Shown here in pieces: positions 47,581 through 60,760 of a stretch of DNA of 64,000 bases (positions within the stretch are counted from its first letter, which is position 1; the number at the start of each line of letters is the position of its first letter). Under the pieces are notes generated by a model. The model saw only the letters and a program-made list of their open reading frames with translations. It did not search any database and was not told where the DNA came from. The DNA is from Populus alba (taxonomy: Eukaryota > Streptophyta > Magnoliopsida > Malpighiales > Salicaceae), in assembly GCF_005239225.2 (NCBI RefSeq), contig NC_133284.1:5795770-5859769 (forward strand). Reading direction: 5' to 3'. Position numbers and translations under genes: made by a program.

Positions 47581-50500
47581 GAAAGTTATATGGATCTCCC
47601 CATGGAATCCACAATCACACGTATGCTGATTGCTGATTATGATGTTCTGTTTTGTGCTTCCGTCGCATTGCTTGTAATGGCGTTGATTAGCGACCGAGTC
47701 TGAGGCTAAGGAAGCTATAGCCCAACGGTCCCTTCATGCGTTGACCACTCATTGTCTTTCAAGATGACTGAAATGTTCCTGAAGAGGCTCCATGCTGTGG
47801 AATGTTTAGTTATCAAACGGAAAATGTAATCCACAGATTAAACACAAAAAATCGACTGGGAAAACTCTGATGTTAGCTTCGTTTCAACTCAAATCCCCTA
47901 GAATTGCACTTCACCCCACATGTAATAGCTGTGGTGAGTATACAAAATCGAATCAATGTAAAAGATTTTATTTACCTGAAGTGGTCCCTGCGTGCTGGTT
48001 CTCCGGTGGCTGGTGCAGAGGATTGGCCGGTGGCCACTGAATATTATTGAAAGGAGAGAAGGTATCACCAGCCAATGACCAATTCGCATGTGGGAAAATG
48101 GCTAGTCCCCTTCTCTTGAATCATGTAAAGGAAGAGGCCGAGGAGTTCCGTGGCTCACTTGCTCCGGCAGGTGGGCCTTAGACATCCCTTTCCTCCCGGC
48201 TTGTTATGGAAATTGTTGTCATCTTTGTGATCCCCTCTTGACTATGCTTTTGGCAAATCCAGGGTAAATAAATAAGAAAGACTTTGCAGAGGTGTTTGCT
48301 GCAAATAGCATGAACGAAGCATTGATGTGATGATAGAATGTGTTTTTTTATATATATCATGAAAATCCTTAATTAAATGCTGAAAAAGATGATACTTATA
48401 TTTTATAAAACAAATTTAAAAATATATATACGAATCAATAAATAATAATAAAAATTATTAACATTAATTGAAGACTAAAATTAAAAGTTGATTTTCATTT
48501 TAGGGAATGATAGATGCACAACGTAAATTTTTGATTTAGTAATATGAGTGACTTTTTATTTTTTATTTCATTATATGATAGTAAAAATGAATATTAACAA
48601 GAAAGATAATTATTTGAATTACGGAGAAAAATATATATTTTTTTTGAAATTCTCTCTTTTTATTCATGTTTTTTTTTTTTTTGCTAATACAAGATATATC
48701 TTTTTTATTAGCACCATTGTTTGTTGAATAAAAATGAAGGCAATTGAAATATAAATTAGAAAAAAAAAATGTATCTCTCTAATAAAAAATATTCAGGTGT
48801 TTTTTTTAAAAAAAAAAAAAACTAAACCATGTAATTTTATTAGGAGTGGTTTTTTAAATTAAAACATATCATAGTTTTAAAGGCAAGTCCAAAAAAAAAA
48901 TCATAAATTGATGATTTCAAGGCAAAAGATAAAAAATATAAAATTTGATAAAACAAAAATACGATAAAAATAATAAAATAGAAATTTTACCCTCATTAAA
49001 TGTCCATGAGAGAAATATTTTTTTTTACAAAAAATAAGCATTTTAGATTTGTATATAGTTATTAAAAAATAATTGTAAGAGGGTAGAAAAATAGAAAAGG
49101 GTGTCAATACCCTGTTTCAATGGCTTAATTTTGATTTTTTTACTATTCATAAATATATTAAATACATAAAAATACCTTCAAACAAATCTATAATGTCCAA
49201 TGCACCGCATGCAAAGAAAAAAAAAAATGTCTTTGGTTTAAAGGCAAGCAAATTTGTTTTTTTAATTTTCTTTTTTTAAAATTAATATTATTTCTTTATT
49301 TACCTTTTTTGTATTAAATTATGCTGGTATCATGTCTCGAGTTATGGATTCAGCAAGTTCACTAGATTTGGCTTAACTTTTTTTTTTTCATTGTTTTTTT
49401 TAATATTTTTAGATCTTGAGTTAATGATTATAATATTGGAATATTTTTTTAATATGCATCGTCTCGTTTTTATGCGATAAAAAAAATAATAGGTTCGCAG
49501 CATTGCACGAGCCACCTATCAAATAATGATTGTATTCTTGGTTCTACTCACAGGTTTCACTGGTACTTTGTTTTTTTAGTACTTTTTTTTATTGATTTTT
49601 TTCCTTGATTTCATCATTCTATAATTTTATTCTAAAGGATTGATGATTATTTTTTTTAGCTCTCTTTATGTGGTGTTGATTGTCGAGTCATGTATTTTTT
49701 TTTTCATTTTTTAAAATTCAATAATAGCGTTTGGGCATCTTTTTTTACACTGCAGAAAAAATCAACCCGACCCGCAACGAAGTGCATGCCATCTATCGAG
49801 TCATGCACTAAAAAATATGTAAATCTAAGCAAATAACAACAAATAAAGCCATTTCAACATACCTTGGAAGGTTTTAATTACACTGAAATAAAGTTTAATG
49901 CTCAAAATGTAAGAAGCCAAAAAATTCAGGGGCCCGAGAAGAAAAAACTGGCTATAAACAGTTACATAAATAATGAAATGAAAGAGGAATTACAGTAGAT
50001 GAACCATGAAAAACCCAAATCTCTTAATTTGTTTTTAATTTTATAGATTTCTCGAGTCGAGTGAAGATTCATGAATTCAGCTTTAAAATTAAGGGTGTGG
50101 TTTATAAAAACAAAAACAACGCAATATTAATTACATAATTCTTTTTACAGGATCCACTCGGTGACCTCTAAATGCTACTAGTTTAATTCGTTTTGCGAAC
50201 TTATTTTATACATGTAATATGATCATATAAATGGATTCTCTTTAAATAAACATTGAAGGGTTGCTTGAAATTGTGTTTTAAATAGAGTATTTCTAATATA
50301 TATATATATATATATTTAAATTATTTTAATACATTGATATTAAAAATAATTTTTTAAAAATAAAAAAATTATTATTTTAATATATTTTTAAATAAAAATA
50401 TTTTAAAAAACAAACATTAACATATCCACCCGTGTAACAGAGTTTAAAAATAAGAGCATCAACTCATTCGTGTTACATGCCATACTGCCCAAAATGTGTG

Positions 50501-52415
50501 GGACAATCAAATGTTCAACGGCTCCGAATCTCTCTAACCTCCATGAGCACAAGAAACCGGCATGGTAAGTGGCATTAATTGCACGCATCATTGCGGTCTA
50601 CTATTTATATTTTTCTAAAATATAATTGTGATTATTTTATATTAAAATAATATATATTTTTTAATTTTTTTAAATTATTTTTATATCAACACATCAAAAT
50701 AATTTAAAAACACTAATAACATATTAATTTTTAGTAAAGAAAAATATTAAAAATATTATTTTTTAAAAAAAAAACTTTTAAAACATAAAAATAAATAGGG
50801 CTGAAATATTTTTTTTTCCTATGGTGTTTTCGATTCCTTCCTGCATGTTCATTTGGTCATATATTTCTAAATAATATTTAAACATTGTACATTAAAAAAA
50901 TTATGGTTGGCTAAGATCGTGGGATCAAGTCTGTTTCGACTTGATATAAAAGAATTATCATATAAATAGAGGAATTTATAGGATTTAATTTAATGGTGTG
51001 AAAAAAATCCTCCACAAATAAATGACAGCTTGATCCCACGATAATTACTTGTATTACTTGACTTGTATTGCTTTTTTTATTCAACAGTAAATGACGGCTT
51101 TGTATGAGTTTGCATGTTAACTAAAATTATTTTTTAAGATAAAAACAATAACCTATCATTTTTATCCTTTATGGAGGGAAGGATTAAAAGGTTTTTATTT
51201 TATTTTATAGCATTCAAACCTGTCAGAGAAAAAAATATCTTTGAACCGTAGAAAAAAAATATCTCAAACTTTATTATATATATAAAAAATATATATGTGA
51301 TCAACAGTTAAAAAAAAACATGCTGTTACGTCAATAACAGTGAATCGGCACCCACCAAAGAAATAAATAAATAACTAATTAATTCCCCGAGACAGAATAG
51401 AGGGTCAAAGGAAAAGGTGGAATACGATTCTATGTTCCCGCAACTAGCCAGACCAATAAAGCCCGGGGGCGGCAGATCTAAGAGAAGTTTTTTTTGGTTT
51501 CTTCAAGTGAAGAATCTAAAATAGAACGACAGCCAGAGGGATTCCAACAGGGTAGAAGAATCGTGCTAAATAAGGAAAGACAAGGAGAGAGATACGAAGA
51601 GGTTGCCATATAGCCAAAGGGAGGGGGGGACTGAGTAACCCTGAAGCCAAACAAAATCCAAGAAGACATCTGAATAATTAAAAGCAGAGCAAGATGTCGC
51701 TAGATTTTCATGGGAGTCTGAGATGGACCAGGAGTTTATTACGGCCCTCCAAGAGAGCGCACCCTAGAAGCGAGTCAAAAAGAGATTGGAACACAAGACA
51801 GGAGAGACGAACCTAGGCGTGTCATGTCTAGTGTCTTTTATTGTATTGTGTGCTCCAACAACACTGCCGTCTGAGAGAGTATAGAGCGTAGACCATAGAC
51901 AAAACCTATTAACAAAATAGAGCCTGTAAAACAAGGGCAAGGAACAAACATTGAAAACACACTTTGAGCCTGCTTGTGAAACGAAACTCATCCACAAACC
52001 CGTAGAAGAGAAGAAGACCAAGTGTTAGGAGGTGGGTAGGCCCCATGTCAGCAGACGACTGCAAACCTGGTTGACAGTGTCCCGTGCTCTCTCCTCTTTA
52101 TCTATCTTTGTATTTTTTTTTTGTGGGGGGGTTAGTCGTGCTGATAATGTTAAGTCCCTCCTAAACTCTTCGTCCAAACCAAGAGCCAGCGCCACCCAAC
52201 CAACACACAACACACACACACCATGACACCACAACAAAACTCAGAGTCCAGGGGTACAAAAAACGGAAGATACTGATGTGAAGAAAGTGCGCCAACAAAC
52301 CAAAACAAAGCCAGCCCATTTCTCTACCTTTTTGACACACACACACACCCTCTGCTCTGGTTTGTAAATCTATCATTTTTCTCTTCTTGTTCTTGTTCTA
52401 GTTGTTATAGAGAAA
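47581..52415. other. AT-rich region with repeat copies, then the ACR4-like leader
   Basis: Copies of the AT-rich MITE-like family lie at about 50265-50420 and 50615-50790. From 48360 to 49780 the sequence is very AT-rich. From about 51400 the sequence becomes more GC-balanced. The last few hundred bases before 52416 are the likely 5' UTR and promoter of the ACT-repeat gene, with CA-rich runs near 52203 and 52335. Antisense frames at 51478-52376 have no recognisable domain. Confidence 0.45.
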
Positions 52416-55031
52416 ATGGACTGTTGGTCTCCTATTACAATGGATGATGAGTTTGAGAAGCTTGTTATTCGGATGAACCCTCCAAGGTGAATTTACCTTC
52501 CGTTGTTTGTTTTTTTTTTTTTAAAGAAAAATCATTTAATGTGTGAGTTTTTGTTTGAATTGAAAAGGGTTGTTATGTTTTCTTGAAATTTTCATTCCTT
52601 GAGCTCAAAATTTGGATTTTTTTTAGGATTTGGCAATATGTGTGTGTGCGTGTGTGATATTGTTTTCAGTTTGTGTTTAATTTTGCAGGGTTACAGTTGA
52701 TAATGCTTCAAGCAGGAAAGCCACTCTGATTAAGGTGTTTATTTGAATCATTTGGATGTTATTTGTTCGTTTTATGAGTTAAAGTCTGTAACTTGATTTT
52801 GTCTTGTTGATAATGTTCAGGTTGATAGTGCTAATAAGCGTGGTAGTTTGTTAGATGTGGTTCAGGTCTTGACTGATTTGAATCTTATAATTAGACGAGC
52901 TTACATTTCTTCAGATGGAGAATGGTTCATGGATGGTTAGTTTTTGGTTCTTGCTTTACATTTACTTTTGGTGACTCTTTAATTCAATTAATTGTGGTTG
53001 ATTTTCTTGTTTTGAAATGGTTCTTTTGCAGTGTTTTACGTTACAGATCAACACGGAAACAAGTTATCTGAGGATGATGTGGCTGAAAGAATTCAGCAGG
53101 TAGATTTGCTAAACTGTCCTCCATTTTTACCAGAATTGGAAATCAAAATCATTTCCACTATACTTTCGTTGTCGACGTGGAATCACAAATGGAGCCCGGA
53201 TTTGTTTCTCATTATAAGAGACTTAAAATCATATAACTTTGATTCTGACCGCATTTCTAAATTTGTTATGCCCATTTGGAGCCTTAGCTCCAGCAACTGC
53301 CCCTATTTTTTTAGTCTTTTCACTCCTTGTCCTTAATTTCTTACAACAATCAGAGAGCAAGGCTTCATTTTTTTGTGCACATTTTTAGACTAGAGTACCA
53401 GTATTCTCTTTCAGTTCCAGTTTTACTTTATAAAGGGAGGTGGAAAAAATTTAAGTTTAGAGAACTGTAAATGTCACAGGCCAAGTTGTATATAGAATTC
53501 CAGATACAGTGAAGTCACTGTGCACTTCTTCTGTAGACCAAAATCCTTTCAATTAATTATTCTCCTTAGTTTCGTTTAAGATAATGAAAGGAACAGACAT
53601 GGAAGAAATGGTGGTTGTTATTTTGTCTGTACCATAAAGTTTTCCAAAAAAATATATTTGGAGCCTTGTGATTTTCATGCCATGCTCATGAATTAATTTA
53701 AATGTCACAGTCATTGGGACCAAGAGGGCGAAGTTTCCGGTCTTTGAGACGGTCTGTGGGTGTGCAAGCTGCTGCAGAGAACACAACTATTGAATTGACA
53801 GGAAGAGATCGACCAGGCTTGCTTTCTGAGATTTTTGCTATTCTTACTGACCTCAAATGTAATGTGGTGGCCTCAGAAGTCTGGACCCACAATTCAAGAA
53901 TGGCATCTGTTGTTTACATCACTGATGAGGCTACTGGATTGCCAATTGATGATCCTGGGAGGCTCACTAAGATCAAACAGCTTCTCCTATATGTTCTAAA
54001 GGGTGACAGAGATAAACGAAGTGCCAATACAGCTGTATCTGTGGATTCCACTCATAAGGAGAGGCGGCTGCATCAGATGATGTATGCCGATCGTGACTAT
54101 GACATGGATGATGCAGATTTTGGCTCGGCAAGCGAACGCAAACCTTTTGTGACAGTGGAAAATTGTGTAGATAAGGGTTACACTATTGTGAACTTGAGGT
54201 GCCCTGACCGGCCAAAGCTACTATTTGATACGGTGTGCACATTAACTGATATGCAATACGTTGTATATCATGGAACTATCATAGCTGAAGGACCAGAAGC
54301 TTGCCAGGTTATCCTTTATAACCTCAAGATGCATTACTAATTTTCAGTTTCACTGGCTTCGACTCTGTTTGTTGCTGTTGAACTTATTATTCTTTTGGTC
54401 GACGGCTTTGCTGTTCTGATTAATCTATCTTTTTCACCAAACAAATGCTTTTGAAAATTGCTACATAGCATCTCATTTGTTTCTTCTTGTACAGGAATAC
54501 TTTATAAGGCATATGGACGGGTCCCCTGTTAGTTCCGAAGCAGAGAGGCAAAGAGTAATCAATTGCTTGGAGGCTGCTATTAGAAGGAGAACTTCTGAGG
54601 TACAAGTATGCTCAAGTTTGATTTTGATGCTAGTTCCAAACTTGTCATCTGACCAATATTTGATTTATTGAATTGTCTTAATGCAGGGTGTAAGATTGGA
54701 ACTTTGCGGTGAGGACAGGGTTGGCCTTTTATCTGACGTGACTCGCATTTTTAGGGAAAACGGTCTTTCTGTCACCCGAGCTGAGGTTACTACCAGGGGT
54801 TCCCAGGCAGTGAATGTTTTCTATGTCACTGATTCATCTGGATATCCAGTGAAGAATGAAACAATTGAAGCAGTTAGAAAAGAGATTGGCTTTACTATAC
54901 TTCATGTGAATGATGATGCTCACTCGAAGTCCCCGCCCCAGGAGCGCGGTTTATTCTCTTTGGGTAATATCTTCCGATCTAGGTCAGAGAAGTTCCTTTA
55001 TAACCTGGGTCTGATAAGGTCATATTCTTAG
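52416..55031 (+). CDS. ACR4: ACT-domain repeat protein, ACR4-like, seven exons
   Basis: Exons: 52416-52486, 52689-52734, 52821-52935, 53032-53099, 53711-54307, 54495-54599 and 54687-55031. They sum to 1347 bases, 448 residues, with matching phases and GT-AG borders. The opening [20 protein letters not shown] and the ending GLIRSYS match the ACR group. Four ACT domains, small ligand-binding folds often sensing amino acids, lie at about residues 35-105, 125-200 ([18 protein letters not shown]), 257-330 ([20 protein letters not shown]) and 337-405 ([20 protein letters not shown]). No catalytic domain is present. ACR proteins are plant-specific and thought to be sensors like the regulatory half of bacterial GlnD; the ligand is unsettled. 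The linker between the second and third domains is acidic, with [11 protein letters not shown]. The gene appears intact. Confidence 0.93.
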
Positions 55032-56559
55032 GAGTCCAATAGCTAAACTAGGTTGTCAGCAACGTAAATGTTGGTTGTTTTGCTTAGTCGTCACACAGGT
55101 TGTTCCTTAGAGCTTCGGTTCAATTTCTTGTTGATCTTGGGTGAGGCATTAAAGTTGCAATCAAATTGAATTTGTAAAGCTTCTTTTAAGTATCTTGTTC
55201 CGGCTACCTTGATCCCATGTGGCATTGTAAATACTGTCGTGCTGGCTCAAAAACTTCATCCAAAATGCAGCACTGAAGCTCATTTTGCATGATGTTTTAA
55301 GCTATGATCGCCGGGATTTGCATTCTGGATTCTGGTGCCCCACGTAAAGACTCATTTAACGCAGGATGTGTTGTAGATTTGGATATACATTGGAGCATTG
55401 AATTTGAGAATGGTGATTTCCATGAGAACGGCCGCGCATTATTTTGGTGGGAATATTTCCTTTGGTGTCTCTCAGCTACTAAGCAGGTGGCTAATCAGCT
55501 ACGTCATGAATGAGCTCCACTGTTAGAGGATTCTTCCCCTAAAATCATCACGGAGATGACATACAAATATATTGGTGAGATGTTTTACAAGTACTTTCCC
55601 CTACAAAGAGTGGACAAAAACATGGCGATGTGTAATGGGACAAGGAATGTTTTAACAACTTCCCTGTATATGATACTAATAAGCCATCAAGATTGACTTT
55701 TGCTGCAATTCCGAATAAAGAAATCACCTCGTGCTCATGACACCATGGAAGTTTGGTTGCGGTGGTGACATGAGAAATTTTATACCTTGTTTCAGGGCTC
55801 TCCTGTAGCTCTTACGAGGCACCGCCAAAACAGGAAGCCCCAAACCATTTCCTCTTTCCATGTGGCACGAGTACTGTGGGAATCAAATCCATTCAAGGCA
55901 GACCTGCATTCCTGAATCTGGCATGTTCTTAGAGATTTTTAAACTTTTGCTCATGGTTCAATTAATCTCTAGTATTTGAGTTCGTCGATGCAACCATTTT
56001 TAATTTTATAGAAGTATACTTTCTTTCCTTTTTTGCTAGAAAAGTTCTCCAAGCTTTGATATTTAATTAAAAAATCCTTGTAAATATATATAGATGTCAA
56101 AAGATAAGAGACATAATGTTTCAAAGATACAAGGGAAGGAATAAAAAAGAAAAGAAAGGGAAAATAATAAATGAAATAATAAAATAAATATAAATAAATA
56201 AAGAAGTGCCCAAATTCAAATCTTATATATATATAAAAAAAAACTCTTTCGATAAAAAAAATATTCAATTCTTATTATAAATAATGTCTCAAATATTCAC
56301 ACACAGAGAAAGGAGATTAAAGTTGAAGCCCTGTGCAATAAGAGATAAATGACGCAATTATGACATAATAGAACGCGTAAGGACGCATTAATTAATCCAA
56401 ATTCTGGTTCCAAAATGCAGACTTCAGCAATTGGATAAGCACAAGAATCTAAAGTCTAAAATAATTTTTTTTTTTAAGAGAAGAAACTATCACATTCATT
56501 TAAAAATTAAATTTGGGTATAATAATAAAATTTAAAAAAATTGGTGAAATAGTACACTC
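55032..56559. other. ACR4-like 3' UTR and spacer
   Basis: The 3' UTR probably runs to about 55300. The frame at 55304-55513 has no known domain. From 55950 the DNA is AT-rich. No gene is supported. Confidence 0.45.
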
Positions 56560-57445
56560 TCATTTTGTTGTGTTTTTGAAGCACAATATTTATTAAAAAA
56601 TATTATTTTAAAATATGATAATTATTTTATCGCGCTTAAAAATAACAATATTGAAACATGTTGTATTTTTAAAGCACGATAATTTAACATGTAGCCTCAC
56701 TGTCAATTCTCTAGCTCAACCAATTGCTTGGTTAATTTAGTTGCATGAACTGGTTAATCATTTCACATAAAAACCATATTTTTATGAATTTTGTGTTTCA
56801 AATATGTTTTATGAGTGTCAATAATATAGTCGGGCTTGTAATAACGAGTAATTTTAAGCAATCAGATGTGAGTCTACAACAACTAGAAGATGATATGTCC
56901 TAAACGAATTATATGGATGACTTAGCAAATATATTTAGACAAGTACAGGCCCACAAGAAAGTATGGTTGTGTCAAACTAAAATAATAGCTCAAAATGATC
57001 ATAACTTTTTTATCCGACTATTAGATTGCTCTCAAATATTTACAGGAGTTTCTAGAAGTTATTTCTTTTATAGTAATCACTACATCGTTATGTAGACTAT
57101 TAAATCTTTAGATTTCAAGAATATCATATTGAGAACCTGATTTTGACAGTTTTATGATTTTCATTGTTATTTTTTAATAAATCAACCGATTTATTTGACT
57201 ATTACAAATCAATTAACTGATTAGTCCTGAATTTAACTGATGTCACGTTTCTAAACTGTGATATCAATTATAATTTTATTGTGGTTCTATGATATTTAAT
57301 TAAAATCACAGTTCATGATATTGAATTAAATGTTAAATCTTAAAAATGTAAAATCTAAAAATATATTATTTTACCAAAAAAAAATTTGCTGCCATGATAA
57401 TTCGAATTTATTTGCTAAATTTGTCCAAAATCATAATGATAGAAT
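56560..57445. repeat. diverged 0.85-kb dispersed repeat, copy 1
   Basis: Aligns by eye in direct orientation with 58075-58915. Shared strings in the same order include 'caaatatgttttat', 'gatttcaagaatatca' / 'aatttcaaaaatatca', 'gattttgaca', 'gtcctgaattta', 'gtgatatcaatta' and 'aatatattattttaccaaaaa'. No coding capacity is visible; it is probably a non-autonomous element or part of one. Confidence 0.7.
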
Positions 57446-58074
57446 TAATTAATCACTAATGAGAGGATTTGTTTGTGGCTCTCATTAATTGTAATGATTA
57501 TGTAATTAAGACTCGCTTTAAGAAATAATTTTTAAAAAAAAAAAAAAAACGGCAGCAAAGTGACCGACAGAATCTCAAGGGGGGAGGAAAGATGTCACGC
57601 AACCCTAGCAGGCTAGCACCACTTAATGTGCCAGTCACACATCTCTTTCTCATTTATATTACTGATTTATGATAGCTTCATCAGCGACGTACACGTGTCA
57701 GGATAAAGTAACACAAGCAGCCTCTCTATTGTGTTGGTGGGACCCGAGCTCGCCGTTTGGAAGCGGGGCGAGGGGGTCGGATATTTAAGATGAACAAAAT
57801 GGTCCAGCACACTGGTCACGTGGTTTAGATTCTATAAGATCTTCTCCGAAGCACGTGTAAATTTTCCAGACAAAATCATTATCCAATGCCATATGATGTC
57901 ATGTCATAACATTATTAATTTAGTACGTTTATAAGGTAAAAGACGAATGTTGCTTGCCTCCTCTGCACAGTATGGAAATGGACACGTAGCCAAAATAAAC
58001 AGGATTTAAAAAAATAAAATTATAATAGTATATTAAAAGTTTTGGATAACACCATTTGAGAAGAAAAAAAAAAG
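57446..58074. other. spacer with a more GC-rich island
   Basis: From about 57550 to 57860 the sequence is much richer in G and C, with ACGT-type boxes such as CACGTGTC (57692-57699), TCACGTGG (57815-57822) and GCACGTGT (57852-57859). Such G-box-like strings bind bZIP and bHLH factors in plants, but no gene is seen beside them in this window. Confidence 0.4.
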
Positions 58075-58915
58075 TATATTTTATATTGTTATGTTTTTGA
58101 CACGCAAAATTTATCAAATACTGTAATTTTTAAAACGTGATAAGATATTTGTCATTCTTTCCAATAACATTATTTAAAACGTTAAATTGCCAATTAATTA
58201 GTGGGATGAATATAACTGTATAATTGATTGACTATTTCATATATAAACTATAATTTTATAACTTTTTCATTCAAATATGTTTTATAAATTAAAATATATA
58301 TTTTTTTTTCAACTTGTAGACTAAAAAAAAAACTCTAATTAAAATCTTTAAAAGTTATTGATCACGTATTAGTTTTCACGAGTGATTTTTAGCAACTAGA
58401 TGTTGGTCTGTCATAATTAAATAAAAATTTGCCGCAAAAAGATTGCATAAATGATCTAGCAGAAACATTTATATACCAATAAGACAAATCTAGATCCAAG
58501 AGGAGATTTGGTTATACCAAACCAAAATGATGGTTTAAAAAATTATAATTTTTTATCCAATCATTGAATTTCACTTAAATTTTTACTGGATTTTTCATAG
58601 GTTGTTTTCACTATAATAGTCATTATGTTGTTATGCAGACCACAAAACCACTAAATTTCAAAAATATCACACCAGGGCTTGATTTTGACAATTTGTGATT
58701 TTTCTTTGTGAATTGATCATTAGTTTGTCCTGAATTTAAATAGATATCGTGGTCATGAACCGTGATATCAATTAGATTTTGTCTTGGTTTCCAACAATGA
58801 CACCCAAAAATATATTATTTTACCAAAAAATTTTTTGCTCTTATGTTATTTCATTATTTATTTGTATTTTACATGCTGATTGTTCGATTTATCCAAGTAA
58901 GCATGACAGAATCCT
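58075..58915. repeat. diverged 0.85-kb dispersed repeat, copy 2
   Basis: Second copy of the repeat at 56560-57445, about 1.5 kb to the right in the same orientation. An (AT)n run lies just after it at about 58925-58957. Confidence 0.7.
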
Positions 58916-59326
58916 AGCCAAACTTTATATATATATATATATATCATATATATATATGTTGTTGTTTAAAACATGATAGAATCTAGAGTGTACAGACTTG
59001 TGTTTCCATTAATTTTAAAAACATGATTGCAGATAACGAATAAAGTCGAGTGGTGGTTCCGCTGTGTAACTTGAATAGTTGCTGAATCTACGAACATAAC
59101 ATTGAACATGTTATTCTTTTGTTTAAAAAATATATATTTTTATTGGGTTTAGACTCTTAAGTTATTTTCTTATATATTGTTAGAATTTATCATAACTAAT
59201 GGGTATATGACAAATCAAATTATTTCTTCATTTAAGGAATATATATGATATCCATATCTCAATTTTAGTATATATGGAATATTAAACCGTATAGAATTTT
59301 TAACTATGGCTAGCTCTTATGTATTT
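58916..59326. other. AT-rich spacer before the SINE
   Basis: AT repeats at about 58925-58957, otherwise AT-rich unique-looking DNA. No gene. Confidence 0.4.
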
Positions 59327-59566
59327 AAGAAGTGACAACCACTTGTACTTGAGGTCTTGGCCTAGCAGTTGAAGGGACTTGTTCCCTTCCTCTGCATCCT
59401 GAGTTCAAATCTCATCGTGCATGCCTGTCGCCCCTGCGGTGCCTTACATGTTCACTAGGTTTGCAAGATGTTCAGTGAGTCCGTGAGATTAGTCATGAAT
59501 GCACGCAAACTAACCTAAACCCACGTAAATAAAAAAAAAAAACAATAAGAAGTGACAGCCACTTGT
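59327..59566 (+). mobile_element. tRNA-derived SINE with 20-bp target duplication
   Basis: The element spans about 59347-59546. It has a box A-like string (TGGCCTAGCAGTTGAAGGG), a box B-like string (GAGTTCAAATCTC), a body with GTGAGATTAGTC, and an A-rich tail. It is flanked by a 20-base duplication (59327-59346 and 59547-59566, starting aagaagtgaca and ending ccacttgt) with a single A/G difference. The tail and long duplication are products of target-primed reverse transcription by a LINE partner. The body overlaps in sequence with the SINE at 13131-13313, so both belong to related Salicaceae-type families. Confidence 0.93.
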
Positions 59567-59684
59567 TTCAAGGGTGTAAGTAAAACATTTGTTCAACATG
59601 GCATTTAACTAGTTCTCACACTAACTAAATTCATTTTTTGATATCAGTTAACTTGAACAATCACAAACCTAAAGATGTAGTACT

Positions 59685-59882
59685 AAAAGTGTGGTTGTAG
59701 TTGCTTTTCAAAGTATTTTTTGTATTAAAATACATCAAAATAATATTTTTTTTATTTTTAAAAAATTATTTTTAAGATCAACATATCAAAACAATTCAAA
59801 GCATAAAAAAAATTATTTTTAACAAAAAAATTATTTTTTTTAAAATATGAATATAATTATATTTTCAAATATTCTCTAAGAT
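59685..59882 (+). repeat. copy of the AT-rich MITE-like family
   Basis: Starts with gtgtggttgtagttgctttt and continues with the 'aatacatcaaaataat' and 'atcaacatatcaaaac' skeleton shared with the element at 47362-47577, in the same orientation. Decayed, and the ends are not defined. Confidence 0.65.
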
Positions 59883-60039
59883 TAATTTATTATCTTCTTC
59901 GACTAAACGTAATTCATTACTGTAAATAAATGATCTCTTTATCTGATTTTGATTCCTCCTAATCTTGAGATTTGTAGCATTAAATCATTCTCTCTTTAAA
60001 TGTGTGGTATTCCAATCATGCAAAAATCAAAGTCCATGA

Positions 60040-60760
60040 TTGAGTCAAACAAAATTAAAGTATACAAAAGCGAAGAATAACAAAATTTGCTATAAACTAA
60101 AAAAGCACCATAATTATGGAAAAACATTCAATGTATTTATTTTTTATTCATTAAAGTCTTTACTTGTCAAAAATTATTACAACTATTTTTATAGAAAAAT
60201 TGAAAAACCCTATTACTATGAAATAGAAGAATAAAAATAGAAAAGTTATTCACTCAATTATGGGTCTCATCATGAGAATTTTCATCAACAACAATCAATT
60301 ATGATAAAAATAACGTACTAGTATTTGGATATATATTTTTTTTCCTGGGTGGGAAGCTCTTCTTCTCTTCTTACATAAATATGTCATTTTATGAAACATC
60401 TCCTGGTTATGGTTGTTCAACAACACATAATAACTAATTACCAGGAGTCTTTAAGCCTCGATGCACTACCTCTACAATCTCGACCAAAACAACTAGGAAT
60501 TCCTTAGGTTTTGATACCAATTGATGCAATGATGATGAATGATAATTTAGTGTATTAGAAGTCAAAATTCTCATAAACCAAGAACACTATAATTATAAAA
60601 AGGCATCTAAAGTATTTAATTTTTATTCTTTTATGTCTCTACATGCCAGAAAGTATTACTATCATTTATATGGAAAAACTAAAAAATATATATTAATATT
60701 GAATAGAAAAATTATTCTCTTTAAATAGAAAAAACCTAGAAAAGTCTAATAATACTTAAT
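60040..60760 (-). mobile_element. possible miniature LTR retrotransposon (TRIM-like)
   Basis: Two diverged direct copies of about 160-180 bases lie at roughly 60090-60255 and 60580-60745, sharing strings such as 'ataattat', 'gtattta.tttttattc' and 'atagaaaa'. Between them, next to the right copy (about 60510-60524), the minus strand reads TTGGTATCAAAACC. This resembles the TGGTATCAGAGC primer-binding site matching initiator tRNA-Met. The unit would read on the minus strand, with an internal region of only about 260 bases and no genes. Terminal TG/CA and a target duplication are not clear. Confidence 0.4.

Noticed and set aside
51478..52376. Several antisense frames upstream of the ACT-repeat gene
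   Set aside because: They lie in its leader and promoter region, have no family match and no splice support.
55304..55513. 70-codon frame downstream of the ACT-repeat gene
   Set aside because: No domain and no separate promoter; it lies in or just beyond the 3' UTR of the preceding gene.
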